Notes: generated by a model from the letters alone, not told the origin. A stretch of DNA of 64,000 bases from Aquiluna borgnonia (GCF_013283855.1 NZ_CP054056.1:62001-126000); one strand, 5' to 3'; counted from the stretch's first letter, positions 43,281-52,379 are shown. Made by a program: numbers and translations.

Positions 43281-45038
43281 TTACTTCTTCCCAAACCTCG
43301 AAAGGGCCTGGTGGATGTGCTCAATGACCTCATCCTTCTTTGCCTCGCTGACCCGGATATCCCTGATCAGGTTGTCAAGGTTCTGACGGCTTAGGTCAAG
43401 CCCAACCACCTGCGGATTCATGACCTCAACTCCGGCACCCAGTGCGTAATCCTCATACTTGATGCCTGAGCCGTGAACGTTTTCCTCGTAGCCCTCGAAG
43501 GTAACCAGACCGCAGGGGATGCCGTAGGACTGGCAGGTAATCATCACGTGCATTGCTGAGGTGAGGACCTTGTCGTACTTAGCCAGGGTTGCAACGAAAT
43601 CTGCAATGGTGTCGGGCTTTGACATCAAGACCGAAAGCTCATCCATGTGCTCTGGCAGCTGCATTGGAATTGAGGTGTGAGAGAAGTGGCGGATAAACGC
43701 GATGCGACCGTTGGTCTCACCTCTGGTCACGGGAATGATTCTGGAGAGGGCAAGACCAGGATCTCCAAAGTTTTCAACCGATGGTCCACCAGATTCTTTT
43801 AGTACCCGAGCGGTGATTGGGCCGCGGACCGAGACGTAGTCAGCTTTGCGGTTGAGCTCAACGTCATCTGTTGAAATACCGGTTCCCAAGACCACGGAGT
43901 TTGCCTTTATGAAGCGGCCAATTGAGCCCAGGGCAATGATGTGCTTTTTGGCCGCTGGCTTCACCGGGGACTGCAGGGTAATCCTGGCCGGGGTGTAGTG
44001 GGAGACAATCAGCGGGCTCAGCCAGTCACCAAAGTTTCCGGGGAATGGCTTTGACCACCAGGCCAGGCGAATCAGATCGTCGGATTCTTTACCCGCATAG
44101 CTCAGGAACGCCTCGGAGGCGTGAATTATGGAAGCTTCACCAAAGCTGGGGATGTACTTATTTTCAAACTCAGCCCTGGCCTTCACAAAGAGTTGGGCGT
44201 CACCCTTGATACCGCCACCGAGCATCTCACCAACCATGCGGGAGCGCTCTGGGTCAATGCTCTTGGCCTTGCCCGAGGTGAGTAGGCCGGTTACACCGGT
44301 TGAGTCGGCAAGTCTGCGCAGTGGCTTCTTGATTGAGTCCGGCAGTGCCTTCTCAATCTTCTTGGCCTGCTTCAAGAGCTTCTTCTTGGTTGAGGTCTTG
44401 GACCCGGTGCCGTGCTGCACCACCTTGTCCTTGAAGTCAGCCACGTTGCCCGAGGAGCCAAAGACGAAGAAGGAGTCTCTCGAGCCAGGTTCAACCAGTT
44501 TGCGATCGCGAACGATTGCGGTTGCGGGGATCATCTGGAAAGTGAGCTTCTTGGCATTTGCTCGCCAAGCTTCCTCAAGGAAGTAGTCGTCGGTGGCCTT
44601 GATATCGGCGCGTTGCTCGAGTTCGTAGGCATCTTCAACCAGCTTGCGGCCCTGCTCGGTAGCGTTTACGCCCCAGAAGCTAGGCTCCCAAAACCTGGTG
44701 CGGTTGTGGTAGCCAATCTGCAGCGGAGAACCAAAGCTGCGCTGGAAACCAATTAGGTCTGCGGTGGTGTTGGAGATGTAGTCCGGTAGGTGAGTGATGC
44801 GGCAGTCAACATCGATCCAGAACACCATCTTGTCGGGGTGCTTGTGACAGATGTCGCGAATAAAGCCAATCTTGCGGCGGGTGACGTCGGCCCAGTCTTC
44901 ACCTGGGTTCTTTTGAATTTCCAGTAGCTCGTGGCCAACGCCGATGGCGGTTAGCTGCTCTCTGAGCTCTCTGGCGTGACCGCCGTAATACTCATCGGGG
45001 GTATAGAAACTACAGATCACTACGTCGCGGTTACTCAC
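43281..45038 (-). CDS. Fusion of a glycosyltransferase-like domain with polysaccharide pyruvyltransferase
   Basis: This is a 585-residue two-domain protein. The N-terminal 215 residues have YTPDEYYGGHARELRE, MVFWIDVDCRI (a DxD-like motif) and a nucleotide-sugar transferase-like layout. After a basic linker, residues about 280-585 form a polysaccharide pyruvyltransferase domain (NFGDWLSPLI, VRGPITARVLKESG, FGDPGLALS, SAMHVMITCQSYGIP). Such enzymes add ketal pyruvate to wall glycans, which in Bacillus anchors S-layer proteins. GTG 45038 is 6 bp after TAGATT, so it may have its own leaderless promoter. The fusion is unusual to my knowledge. Confidence 0.8.
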   Translation of the reverse strand: MSNRDVVICSFYTPDEYYGGHARELREQLTAIGVGHELLEIQKNPGEDWADVTRRKIGFIRDICHKHPDKMVFWIDVDCRITHLPDYISNTTADLIGFQRSFGSPLQIGYHNRTRFWEPSFWGVNATEQGRKLVEDAYELEQRADIKATDDYFLEEAWRANAKKLTFQMIPATAIVRDRKLVEPGSRDSFFVFGSSGNVADFKDKVVQHGTGSKTSTKKKLLKQAKKIEKALPDSIKKPLRRLADSTGVTGLLTSGKAKSIDPERSRMVGEMLGGGIKGDAQLFVKARAEFENKYIPSFGEASIIHASEAFLSYAGKESDDLIRLAWWSKPFPGNFGDWLSPLIVSHYTPARITLQSPVKPAAKKHIIALGSIGRFIKANSVVLGTGISTDDVELNRKADYVSVRGPITARVLKESGGPSVENFGDPGLALSRIIPVTRGETNGRIAFIRHFSHTSIPMQLPEHMDELSVLMSKPDTIADFVATLAKYDKVLTSAMHVMITCQSYGIPCGLVTFEGYEENVHGSGIKYEDYALGAGVEVMNPQVVGLDLSRQNLDNLIRDIRVSEAKKDEVIEHIHQALSRFGKK

Positions 45039-45054
45039 GCGTGAAATCTACCAG

Positions 45055-45996
45055 CTAGGGCCTTTTAATACCCCTAAATAGCCCCCACCAAAAACCCGCG
45101 CCCCAGCCGTAGTGCATGGTTGGGAGCACAACCATCAACCAGAGCTTCTGGTTGATGGTGATCGCCATGGCTCGCAGCGCAACAAAGCCGATCGCAAGCA
45201 GGTAAATCCAAATCGGGAACCAAAACACGGTAACCATCACGAGTATCGGTGGAATCCAGTATCGGATGGAGCTTCCGGCAGGATTCTCTCGAGTCAGCGC
45301 CCCCCGCCACATGCCGGTCTTGAAAAACTGCTTAGCCAGCGACTCCCAGTTGCTTCTGGGGAAGTAGTCAACCTGAAGCCGCGGGTCAAACCACACCACC
45401 AAACCCTTGGCGCGCAGTCTTTGGTTTAGCTCCCAATCCTGCCCTCGCACCCAAGACTCGGAGAACCCGCCCACTTCCTGCAGCGCCGACTTACGAAAGA
45501 CTCCGAGGTAAACGGTCTCGGCAGGGCCGGCTTCACCGCCGATGTGAAATGACCCACCACCTAAGCCGATGCGGTTGTTGTAGCCGTAGGCGACAGCGGA
45601 TTGGAAGTCCGTCTTACCCTTGGCGACCATCATGCCGCCCACATTTGCAGCGCCAGTCTGGTTGAGGATCTCTACTGCCAGTTGGGCGTAGCCCTCAGGC
45701 AGCGCGGAGTGGGCGTCAACCCTTAGCACCACCTCGTATTTAGATTTTTCAATCGCAAGGTTGAGGGACCTTGAGGTGAGGCCGGTTGAGTGAACCAGCT
45801 GCAATTTGGCGCCGTACTTGCGCTTTAGTTTTTTTGCCACCTCGTTGGTGAGATCTTTTGAGGGACCCAGGGCAACAACCAGCTCCATCTCACCCTTGAG
45901 CTTTTGGGTGAAGACCGAGTCAACGGCTTGGGCTAGGTAATGCTCCTCGTTGAGCACCGGCATAACGAAGGAGACATTCACCAGCTTCTTAGCCAT
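45055..45996 (-). CDS. Family 2 glycosyltransferase, membrane-associated
   Basis: This is a GT-A protein with a C-terminal membrane part. VSFVMPVLNEEHYLAQAVDSV is the family start (quoted to 20 residues in essence), VLRVDAHSAL holds the DxD, and ESWVRGQDWELNQRLRAKG the acceptor motif. Two or three hydrophobic helices follow. It resembles succinoglycan-type ExoA. I place the start at ATG 45996 (MAKKLVNV), overlapping the ugd stop by 8 bp (313 residues), rather than at 46020. Confidence 0.87.
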   Translation of the reverse strand: MAKKLVNVSFVMPVLNEEHYLAQAVDSVFTQKLKGEMELVVALGPSKDLTNEVAKKLKRKYGAKLQLVHSTGLTSRSLNLAIEKSKYEVVLRVDAHSALPEGYAQLAVEILNQTGAANVGGMMVAKGKTDFQSAVAYGYNNRIGLGGGSFHIGGEAGPAETVYLGVFRKSALQEVGGFSESWVRGQDWELNQRLRAKGLVVWFDPRLQVDYFPRSNWESLAKQFFKTGMWRGALTRENPAGSSIRYWIPPILVMVTVFWFPIWIYLLAIGFVALRAMAITINQKLWLMVVLPTMHYGWGAGFWWGLFRGIKRP

Positions 45997-47305
45997 TTTG
46001 AATGTTTCGTCCCAGGGCAATGACCTTCCAGCCAGCCTGCTGCCACCTTGCTACATCAAGTACATTGCGGCCATCAATGACCGTTTTGGTCTTTACTAGC
46101 TCACCAAGCTCTGCGGGGTCTACCTCGCGGTATTGCTTCCACTCGGTGCCCAGAATCACCAGGTCTGCACTCTTGACCGCCGCCATCAGATCCTGCTCGG
46201 AGCTAAGTTCCGGCGCTCGCGAAGCGAGCGGCACAAGTGAAACCGGATCGTGCACAGTTAGATGGGCGCCCTGAGCCTGGAGTCGCTGTGCGATCTCCAG
46301 GGCGGGGGAGTCCCTGAGGTCATCGCTATCTGGCTTAAACGAAATGCCAAGCATGGTGATCGCCTTGCCGGAAACCTCGCCCAGCTCGGTGTTTGCCAAG
46401 GAAACAACCCTGTCTCGGCGGCGCAGGTTAACCTGGTCCACATTTCTCAAGAATTCAACTGCCGAACCAACTCCAAGCTCGTCAGCCCTAGCCATAAAGC
46501 CTCGGATGTCCTTGGGGAGGCAGCCGCCACCAAAACCGATTCCCGTTCTCAGGAACTTGTTCCCGATGCGCTCGTCGTAACCAATCGCCTTGGCAAGTGC
46601 CACGGCGTCCGCTCCAGAAACTTCCGCCACCTCAGCCATGGCGTTAATAAAGCTGATTTTGGTCGCCAGAAACGCGTTGGCCGCAACCTTCACAAGCTCA
46701 GCGGTTGGGACATCCAGTTCGAGGAAGGGGGTGCCACTCTCAAGGATTGGAGCGTATACGTTCTTGATTACCTGAACACTGTGCTGGTCAAAGGTCCCCA
46801 CCACGATCCGGTCTGGTCGAAGCGAATCCTCCAGTGCGGTGCCCTCTCGCAGGAACTCCGGGTTCCACGCCAGGTGAACATCAAATCCGGCAATCGCGTC
46901 CATGCGTTTTTTTAGCTCGGCCGCGGTGCCAACCGGAACGGTTGACTTTCCCGCCACAACCGCATCCCTGCCAACCCAGCGGGCCAAATCCTCGGCAGCT
47001 GAAATCACATATGAGGTGTCGGCAGCATCGCTGCCGGCGCGCTGCGGCGTGCCGACGCAGATGAAGAAAATCTCTGAGGCTGCCGACTCGGCATCGTGTG
47101 CGGCTTTGAAGGTGAGCTTTCCGGTGGCCAGCGTTTTGGTCAGCGCGGTGTCCAGACCGGGTTCGTGGAAGGGCAGCACTCCCTGGCTAAGCGCCGATAG
47201 TTTGCGGGGATCTGGCTCAATGCCGATCACCTCGTGACCCAGCTCCGCCATTGCAACGGCGTGTGTGGCCCCCAAATAACCAAGTCCAATAACTGTTACC
47301 TTCAC
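45989..47305 (-). CDS. ugd: UDP-glucose 6-dehydrogenase
   Basis: Ugd oxidises UDP-glucose to UDP-glucuronate. The Rossmann start VTVIGLGYLGATHAVAMAELG, quoted at its core, and the catalytic Cys in GIGFGGGCLPKD are present. The frame opens at 47395, but GTG 47305 starts right at the Rossmann strand and lies 8 bp after TAAACT (438 residues). It is the first gene of the five-gene glycan operon on this strand, and with GalU gives a complete route to UDP-glucuronate. Confidence 0.94.
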   Translation of the reverse strand: MKVTVIGLGYLGATHAVAMAELGHEVIGIEPDPRKLSALSQGVLPFHEPGLDTALTKTLATGKLTFKAAHDAESAASEIFFICVGTPQRAGSDAADTSYVISAAEDLARWVGRDAVVAGKSTVPVGTAAELKKRMDAIAGFDVHLAWNPEFLREGTALEDSLRPDRIVVGTFDQHSVQVIKNVYAPILESGTPFLELDVPTAELVKVAANAFLATKISFINAMAEVAEVSGADAVALAKAIGYDERIGNKFLRTGIGFGGGCLPKDIRGFMARADELGVGSAVEFLRNVDQVNLRRRDRVVSLANTELGEVSGKAITMLGISFKPDSDDLRDSPALEIAQRLQAQGAHLTVHDPVSLVPLASRAPELSSEQDLMAAVKSADLVILGTEWKQYREVDPAELGELVKTKTVIDGRNVLDVARWQQAGWKVIALGRNIQNG

Positions 47306-47370
47306 GAGGCCAGAGTTTACTTGGCAAACCCAAACTTTTAGCTGACCGTAACGGCTATTGACAGCTTGCG

Positions 47371-47383
47371 TATATTGGAAGCG
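47371..47383 (+). promoter_or_regulatory. -10 box of the sigma factor gene
   Basis: TATATT (47371-47376) ends 7 bp before ATG 47384. A TTGACA at 47358 is too close (7 bp) to be its -35 element. The promoter points away from ugd. Confidence 0.5.
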
Positions 47384-48838
47384 ATGGCCAATCAAAATCC
47401 AAACGAAGATCTCTACGCAGAAGATCCACTCGAGCAGCTCCTGGACCAGGAGTCTGACGAGGAGTTTGGGCTACCCGAGTTCAAGGATCACTTTGCTGAT
47501 TCGCTCACCCCTGCGGTTCTCAAGGACTGGACTGCCAAGGATTTTGCGAGCATCTACGTTCGCTTTCGCCCGCACCTAGAGCGCCACGCGAAGCGTTTTC
47601 TCGTAAACCCCTCTCAGGTTGAAGAGGTGGTGCAGGATGCGTTCCTATACCTCATGACCACACTCCCTGAGCTCGATTCTGAGCTTGGAGTATTGAAATT
47701 CCTTAAGTGGAAAGTCAGGCTGCTCTGCCTAGATGTTATTCGGGCCAACAGCCGAGCATCTTTTGCACCTATCGATGAGCAACCAGAATTTGCAGCCAAA
47801 CTCCCTGAGATGAGCGAGGGCCTTGAGCACGCCGATGATGCCGCCATCGTCAGCCTCGCTCTTGCCAAGCTCCAGCCTCGTCAGCGCGAAGCCCTGATCG
47901 CCACCCTCTACGAAGAGAAGAGCACCGAGGTTGTTGCCGCTCAGATGGGCCTCACCGAGAACGCTTTCCGCCAGCTGCTGTTCCGCTCCCGCGCATCCTT
48001 CAAGAAGGCCCTGGTCGGAGAAGCCGAGACCCAGGGCAAGTCAATTTCTCAAATCCTGTCAATCGCTGCCAGAAAGGCAGCTGCCGAGAGCGGCAAATAC
48101 ATCTCGGCTGCCGGAGCATTCCTTCTTGTCCTAGCAATTGCCATCGGCGTTGTGCCAAACCTTTCGGGTCAAACCCAGCAGATCATCGCAGCCTCAGAGC
48201 CAACCCCGGTTGCTGAGCAACCGGTTGAACCTGCAGCCCCGGCTGAAGAGCCGGCTGCCATCGAGAGCACTGAAGTAGCAGAAGAGGTTGTAACTGAGGT
48301 TGCAGCTGAAGAGACGGAAGTGTTTGTGGCGCAGGTCGCTTCAGTTGTTAGTGCTCCAGCGGCTGAGGCAACCGAGGTATCCAAGGTTGACCCCAATATT
48401 CAGGCCATGCAGACTCAGCTCGGAAGGCTGGCGGTCAAGACTCTCAGTAGCGCAAGTCAAACCCAGGCTTCCAGCCAGCAGATTGCTCCTTCGGGCACCC
48501 TGACCCTCACCAACGACAAGGGCCTCAGTGCGAATGTGGCCTATGACCTCGGCACCGAGGCGGGCATTCAGTTCACCTGGTTCTCGATAACCGTCAGAGG
48601 GAACACCTTCGCCGCTGTGCCCAAGGTAGATTTCGCCGAGAAAAAGGTTGATGAGTCCGGCATTACGACCCTTTCATACATCTCTACTGACCTGCTGATT
48701 GGTGACACCGAAGGCAAGTTCGGCTACCTGGCAATCGAAGACTCCCAGGTCTCAAGGTCCGGAGTTCAGATTGTCATAAAGGTTGACCCGCAGGGAAACC
48801 TGATTTCCTCATCTCTTAACCTCACCCCACGCAGCTAA
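47384..48838 (+). CDS. ECF-type sigma factor fused to a membrane helix and extracellular domain
   Basis: This 484-residue protein has sigma region 2 at about residues 55-122 (FRPHLERHAKRFL, VEEVVQDAFLYLMTTL, VRLLCLDVIRANSR) and region 4 at about 154-210 (LQPRQREALIATL, STEVVAAQMGLTENAFRQLLFRSR in two parts). A single transmembrane helix follows at about 240-258 (SAAGAFLLVLAIAIGVV), then a Pro/Glu/Ala/Val-rich linker to about 320 and an outer domain of about 160 residues. No anti-sigma gene is adjacent. The layout suggests the protein is held at the membrane and released or controlled by an outside signal. Some actinobacterial ECF groups have comparable extensions. Confidence 0.82.
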   Translation: MANQNPNEDLYAEDPLEQLLDQESDEEFGLPEFKDHFADSLTPAVLKDWTAKDFASIYVRFRPHLERHAKRFLVNPSQVEEVVQDAFLYLMTTLPELDSELGVLKFLKWKVRLLCLDVIRANSRASFAPIDEQPEFAAKLPEMSEGLEHADDAAIVSLALAKLQPRQREALIATLYEEKSTEVVAAQMGLTENAFRQLLFRSRASFKKALVGEAETQGKSISQILSIAARKAAAESGKYISAAGAFLLVLAIAIGVVPNLSGQTQQIIAASEPTPVAEQPVEPAAPAEEPAAIESTEVAEEVVTEVAAEETEVFVAQVASVVSAPAAEATEVSKVDPNIQAMQTQLGRLAVKTLSSASQTQASSQQIAPSGTLTLTNDKGLSANVAYDLGTEAGIQFTWFSITVRGNTFAAVPKVDFAEKKVDESGITTLSYISTDLLIGDTEGKFGYLAIEDSQVSRSGVQIVIKVDPQGNLISSSLNLTPRS

Positions 48839-48868
48839 AAACCCTCCAAATCTTTTTTGGTGAATCTC

Positions 48869-48946
48869 GGACAATTGCGTAATGTCCGGACAACAAGTCC
48901 GTTAGCTTTGTCTAGAGGGTGCGTAATCTCCTGCTTGGTTGGTGGT
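48869..48946 (+). promoter_or_regulatory. Regulatory region of the first S-layer-like gene
   Basis: GGACAA occurs at 48869-48874 and 48888-48893, the second within the perfect palindrome TGTCCGGACA (48883-48892), followed by AAGTCC (48895-48900). The 20-bp block TCTCCTGCTTGGTTGGTGGT lies at 48927-48946, probably at the start of the 5' leader. The same elements stand before the second S-layer-like gene. Confidence 0.65.
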
Positions 48947-48983
48947 TGCTCGCTCTCAAACCAGGCGCTCCATATGGGTTCCT

Positions 48984-49006
48984 GGAAACCAAGAAAGAAA
49001 GAGAAC
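48984..49006 (+). repeat. Leader block shared with the second S-layer-like gene (copy 1)
   Basis: A 23-bp purine-rich sequence beginning GGAAACCAAGAAAGAAAG ends 2 bp before the ATG. It is identical at 52439-52461. It contains the ribosome-binding region and may stabilise the mRNA. Confidence 0.85.
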
Positions 49007-49008
49007 GA

Positions 49009-51408
49009 ATGTTCAAGAACTCGACTCGTAGGGGTCTAGCTATTGGTGCAGGTCTCTCGTTGGTCCTGTCCGGTGTAGTTTCTGCACCAGCACAGGCAGC
49101 TGGCGAAGTTGTCCTAGCTCCCCTAGCCGGTACTTCCACCACGACGTTCGTGACCGAGAAGTTCGATCTGCTCGCTAGCCTCGCTCCTGGACAGGTAGCT
49201 GGAAACATTGCCCAGCTTAAGTACAAGATCGAGAAGGCAAGCGGATCTGCAGTTAGCTACTCAGCTACCGCAACCACTTCTGCAGTAACCGCAGTTGGCT
49301 CCGCAAATGCAATCGCATCTGCCACCACCAGCTTCGTTGTTGCTCCGGCCGCGACTTCCGCAACCGTGCCAAACAAGCTATCCATTGCAATTGTTGGCGC
49401 AAATTCCGTTTCTGCATCAGTTGACGTAAAGGTTTCTGCCTTCATCGACTCAAACAGCAACGACTCCCTAGACTCTGGCGAATTCGTAGCAGAGCGCACC
49501 GTTTCCTTCAAGAAGTACTCTGACGTCACCTCAACCGTGGCTGTAACTCAGGGTGCAGAGGGCGACACCGCCGTCAAGGCAACCGCGACTCTGACCGACA
49601 TCAACACCGACCAGCTAACCGGTTCTGACATCACCGTCAAGTTCACCGTTAGCGGATCTGACCTAGCTACCGCAGTTGCTGCTTCGAGCGGAGTATTTAC
49701 TTCGACCGACAGCCTGTCATTGGCCAAGGACGCAACCGTTTCGGCAGCTGTTAGCTACCGCTCGGTGAAGATCGGTGCTTCTTCAGCAACCATGACCGTT
49801 ACCAACAAGAGCGTTCTACGCGTCACCACCTCTGGTGTTGTCGGAGACAACTTGAAGGCAAACGGCTCTGACGCTGTTATTGCTCGTCTAAACAGCGCAT
49901 TTGCTGTCAAGGCAATCGTTTCCTCTTCAGCTTCTGGTGCAGTTGCAGTGGCCGGTGCTGCGGTATCTGTTCAGGTATCGACCAGCGCGACCCTGACCAG
50001 CACCAAGAGCCTGACCGTCAACGGAACCACCTACACCACAAACGCCAGCTTGCCAACTCTTTCGTTGACTTCCGACGCTAACGGTGAGGCACTGGTCAAC
50101 GTAACCCCAGCTGGTTTCGTAACCTCCGAGACTGTCACCTTCATTGTGAAGAGCCAGAACAACACCACCAACAACCTCGTTGCTTCGTTCGCGACTCCAA
50201 CCTGGACCGTATCTTCGACCGATCACGGCTACCTAAAGGCAGCACCTGGTGCAGCTGTAACCGTGAACTACCAGGTCAAGGACCAGTGGGGCGCGCTAAC
50301 CACCAACGCTTACCGCGTTGTTGCTAGCTACGACGGAACCACCAAGTACACCAACCTGTCCGGTGGCAAGGCAGCAGTGAGCTTCACTGCTACCACCTCG
50401 AACAACGTGTCTTCAAACGTAACCAACGGTTCGATTCAGTCTCAGGACAGCAGCACGCTGAACTGGTCTGACGTAGCTGGTGTAACCACCGCTTCGGCAA
50501 TCGCTCTGTTGGCTACCAGCACCGCTGACGCATTCGACGTTTCTCCTGCTGCAACTGCAAGCGCAACCATTTCGCGTGCAATCACCAGCGGTGTGAAGCT
50601 AGACAACGCAGTTGAGCTAACTGGTTCTGTAAACAACGCCGGTGCAACCGTTACCGTAACCGGAACCGGTGTTGAGTTCTCAAAGACTGGCGACACTGCA
50701 ACTTCGGTTGGTTCGATCACCCTGAACACTGACGCAAGCGGACACTTTACTGTAAGTGCATACGTAAAGACCGTCGGTGCAAAGACCGTGACCTACACCG
50801 TTGGAACCGCAACCAAGACCACCGTAATCACCCCGGCTGCTGCTGCTGGAACCGCAGGTAAGACCCTGACTGTTACCGCAGACGACCGTGTTGACTCAGG
50901 TGTAACCCTGATTGCAACCATCAAGCTAGTTGACGAGTACGGCAACCCAGTTGCTGCAGACAACGCTGGCACCGAGGACTTCTCAGTAACCGCAACCGGG
51001 CTTGGCTTTGCTGTAGCAGCAATGCCAACCAAGCTAAACAGCAACGGTGAGGCAACTGTCGCAGTTCTACTCGGATCAGCTGACGCTGGCTCGGTTGTAT
51101 TCACTGCAACTTACGACGCAGATGGCACTGGAACCGCTAAGGCAGCAGTAACCGCAACCAAGACCGTAACGGTCGGAGCTGCAGAGGTTAACGCTGTAAT
51201 CGGTTCATTCCAGGGCCGTTGGGCAGTTCGCGTTGAGAACGCCAAGGGTCAGGTTGTAAGCGTCAAGGTCGGTGGCAAGTGGTACCGCTACACCGCGTTG
51301 AACAACAACTACGTGTTCTCTCGCAAGAGCAAGGTCGGCGCTTCCGTATTGGTCCGTGTCTGGGTCAACGGTGAGCTGCAGAACGAGCAGACCACAACCA
51401 TCAAGTAA
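49009..51408 (+). CDS. Large secreted S-layer-like Ig-repeat protein
   Basis: This 799-residue exported protein has a signal peptide (FKNSTRRGLAIGAGLSLVL ... SAPAQAA, cut near residue 31). The body is Ala/Thr/Ser/Val-rich and beta-structured, with an EF-hand-like loop DSNSNDSLDSGE near residue 150 and a Big_1-type Ig domain near residue 640 (VDEYGNPVAADN). It ends in a conserved C-terminal domain (GSFQGRWAVRVENAKG, VKVGGKWYRY, VRVWVNGELQNEQ). There is no LPxTG or SLH motif. Codons and leader suggest high expression. I chose ATG 49009 because the open frame upstream lacks a signal. It is a paralogue of the gene at 52464. Confidence 0.88.
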   Translation: MFKNSTRRGLAIGAGLSLVLSGVVSAPAQAAGEVVLAPLAGTSTTTFVTEKFDLLASLAPGQVAGNIAQLKYKIEKASGSAVSYSATATTSAVTAVGSANAIASATTSFVVAPAATSATVPNKLSIAIVGANSVSASVDVKVSAFIDSNSNDSLDSGEFVAERTVSFKKYSDVTSTVAVTQGAEGDTAVKATATLTDINTDQLTGSDITVKFTVSGSDLATAVAASSGVFTSTDSLSLAKDATVSAAVSYRSVKIGASSATMTVTNKSVLRVTTSGVVGDNLKANGSDAVIARLNSAFAVKAIVSSSASGAVAVAGAAVSVQVSTSATLTSTKSLTVNGTTYTTNASLPTLSLTSDANGEALVNVTPAGFVTSETVTFIVKSQNNTTNNLVASFATPTWTVSSTDHGYLKAAPGAAVTVNYQVKDQWGALTTNAYRVVASYDGTTKYTNLSGGKAAVSFTATTSNNVSSNVTNGSIQSQDSSTLNWSDVAGVTTASAIALLATSTADAFDVSPAATASATISRAITSGVKLDNAVELTGSVNNAGATVTVTGTGVEFSKTGDTATSVGSITLNTDASGHFTVSAYVKTVGAKTVTYTVGTATKTTVITPAAAAGTAGKTLTVTADDRVDSGVTLIATIKLVDEYGNPVAADNAGTEDFSVTATGLGFAVAAMPTKLNSNGEATVAVLLGSADAGSVVFTATYDADGTGTAKAAVTATKTVTVGAAEVNAVIGSFQGRWAVRVENAKGQVVSVKVGGKWYRYTALNNNYVFSRKSKVGASVLVRVWVNGELQNEQTTTIK

Positions 51409-51425
51409 TTACAGTTACTAAACCC

Positions 51426-51453
51426 AGTGCCCCTTGGATTGCCAAGGGGCACT
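51426..51453. terminator. Hairpin terminator between S-layer-like gene and luxR
   Basis: AGTGCCCCTTGG (51426-51437) and CCAAGGGGCACT (51442-51453) form a perfect 12-bp stem with a 4-nt loop. It lies between two convergent genes and can serve both directions, though the U-tract is short. Confidence 0.85.
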
Positions 51454-51458
51454 GCACT

Positions 51459-52181
51459 TTAAATGGCAGCTTTTAGGATTAGCCCGAGGTGAATGGCGCG
51501 CTTAGCTGCTTCCGCTCTGCCGTGAACTCCGAGAGCTCGGAAGATCTTCACGGTTTCCTGGCGAATAGTTGACTCAGAGAGAATCATCTCCTGAGCGATC
51601 TGGGCGTTGGTCTTGCCATCTGCCAAGCCTTGAAGGATCAGCATCTGCCTCGATGTGAGAGTCTCAGGAGACGCCTGCTCAAAACCTCCGGATTGCGTTG
51701 AGAAGCTTCCGCTCGACTTGGCAAGGCCTAGAGAGTCAAGCCAGAGCGCTGTGATCTTCGAAAGGGTCTTGAGCGCCAGGGTCGAAACCTTTCCAAAGGG
51801 AGGCTCGCTGGCTGAAGGGTTTGAGACCACGGCCATTAGGCCGACGGGCTCTTGGCCTTTCAACAGCGGAATCGCCAAAACCTTGACTTCAGAGCCATCT
51901 GGCTCGTGGTGTGAAACATGGTTGGTTTCACCATTTCTTACTGTCTCGCTGAACGGGTGCTCGTCCCAAACTGAGAGGTTTCCAAACTGGACGGTTTTTC
52001 CGTAGCTTCCAACCAGGCCGAAACGAGCCTGGTTGTCGATGGCTAGCAGTTGTGCCCCAACCGTCTGGTTTCCCGAGAGCTTTGAGTGCACAAGCTTTTT
52101 ACACATTTCGGATGCCGAAACAGATGCGGTCACCAGGTCGGTGTAGTTCTCTACTAGATCAAATTCATATTCAGTGGGCAA
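51459..52181 (-). CDS. LuxR-type transcriptional regulator with sensor domain
   Basis: This protein has a C-terminal LuxR helix-turn-helix (ETLTSRQMLILQGLADG, TNAQIAQEMILSESTIRQ, quoted in part) and an N-terminal GAF-like sensor of about 160 residues. The frame is open to 52364, but TTG 52181 has a GGAGGAG site directly before it and starts just ahead of the conserved fold (240 residues). The spacing is short, so an upstream start is not excluded. It lies between the two S-layer-like genes, divergent from the second, and is a candidate regulator of them. Confidence 0.8.
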   Translation of the reverse strand: MPTEYEFDLVENYTDLVTASVSASEMCKKLVHSKLSGNQTVGAQLLAIDNQARFGLVGSYGKTVQFGNLSVWDEHPFSETVRNGETNHVSHHEPDGSEVKVLAIPLLKGQEPVGLMAVVSNPSASEPPFGKVSTLALKTLSKITALWLDSLGLAKSSGSFSTQSGGFEQASPETLTSRQMLILQGLADGKTNAQIAQEMILSESTIRQETVKIFRALGVHGRAEAAKRAIHLGLILKAAI

Positions 52182-52197
52182 GGCTCCTCCAGCCGCT

Positions 52198-52206
52198 GGG
52201 GGGGGG
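52198..52206. repeat. Run of nine G residues upstream of luxR
   Basis: Nine consecutive G (C on the coding strand) lie 17 bp before the proposed luxR start. If translation begins further upstream the run is inside the coding region. Such runs are prone to slippage. The run is unusual in this moderate-G+C sequence. Confidence 0.8.
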
Positions 52207-52235
52207 TCGTAATGGCCATGTAAGAACTGTTGCAC

Positions 52236-52307
52236 GGACAAAATGACAAGGCGAGAGCGGGTGAGTCCCCCATTTCGGTGTTGTCCAGACAACAAATAGA
52301 CAAGTCC
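52236..52307 (+). promoter_or_regulatory. Operator region between luxR and the second S-layer-like gene
   Basis: GGACAA (52236) and TGACAA (near 52245) are followed by the inverted repeat TTGTC-CA-GACAA (52281-52292), AGACAA (near 52298) and AAGTCC (52302-52307). The 14-mer TGTCCRGACAACAA is shared with the region before the first S-layer-like gene. The region lies between two divergent genes and could control both. Confidence 0.6.
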
Positions 52308-52379
52308 AGTTTGAGGTACTGAGCCCTTAGTAACGACTCCAACCCCCCTCTGGTTACCTAACACTGTAAGGGTGGGGTA

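Noticed and set aside
47358-47376. TTGACA-TATATT as a standard promoter for the sigma gene
   Set aside because: The two boxes are only 7 bp apart, so TTGACA cannot serve as the -35 element for that -10 box.
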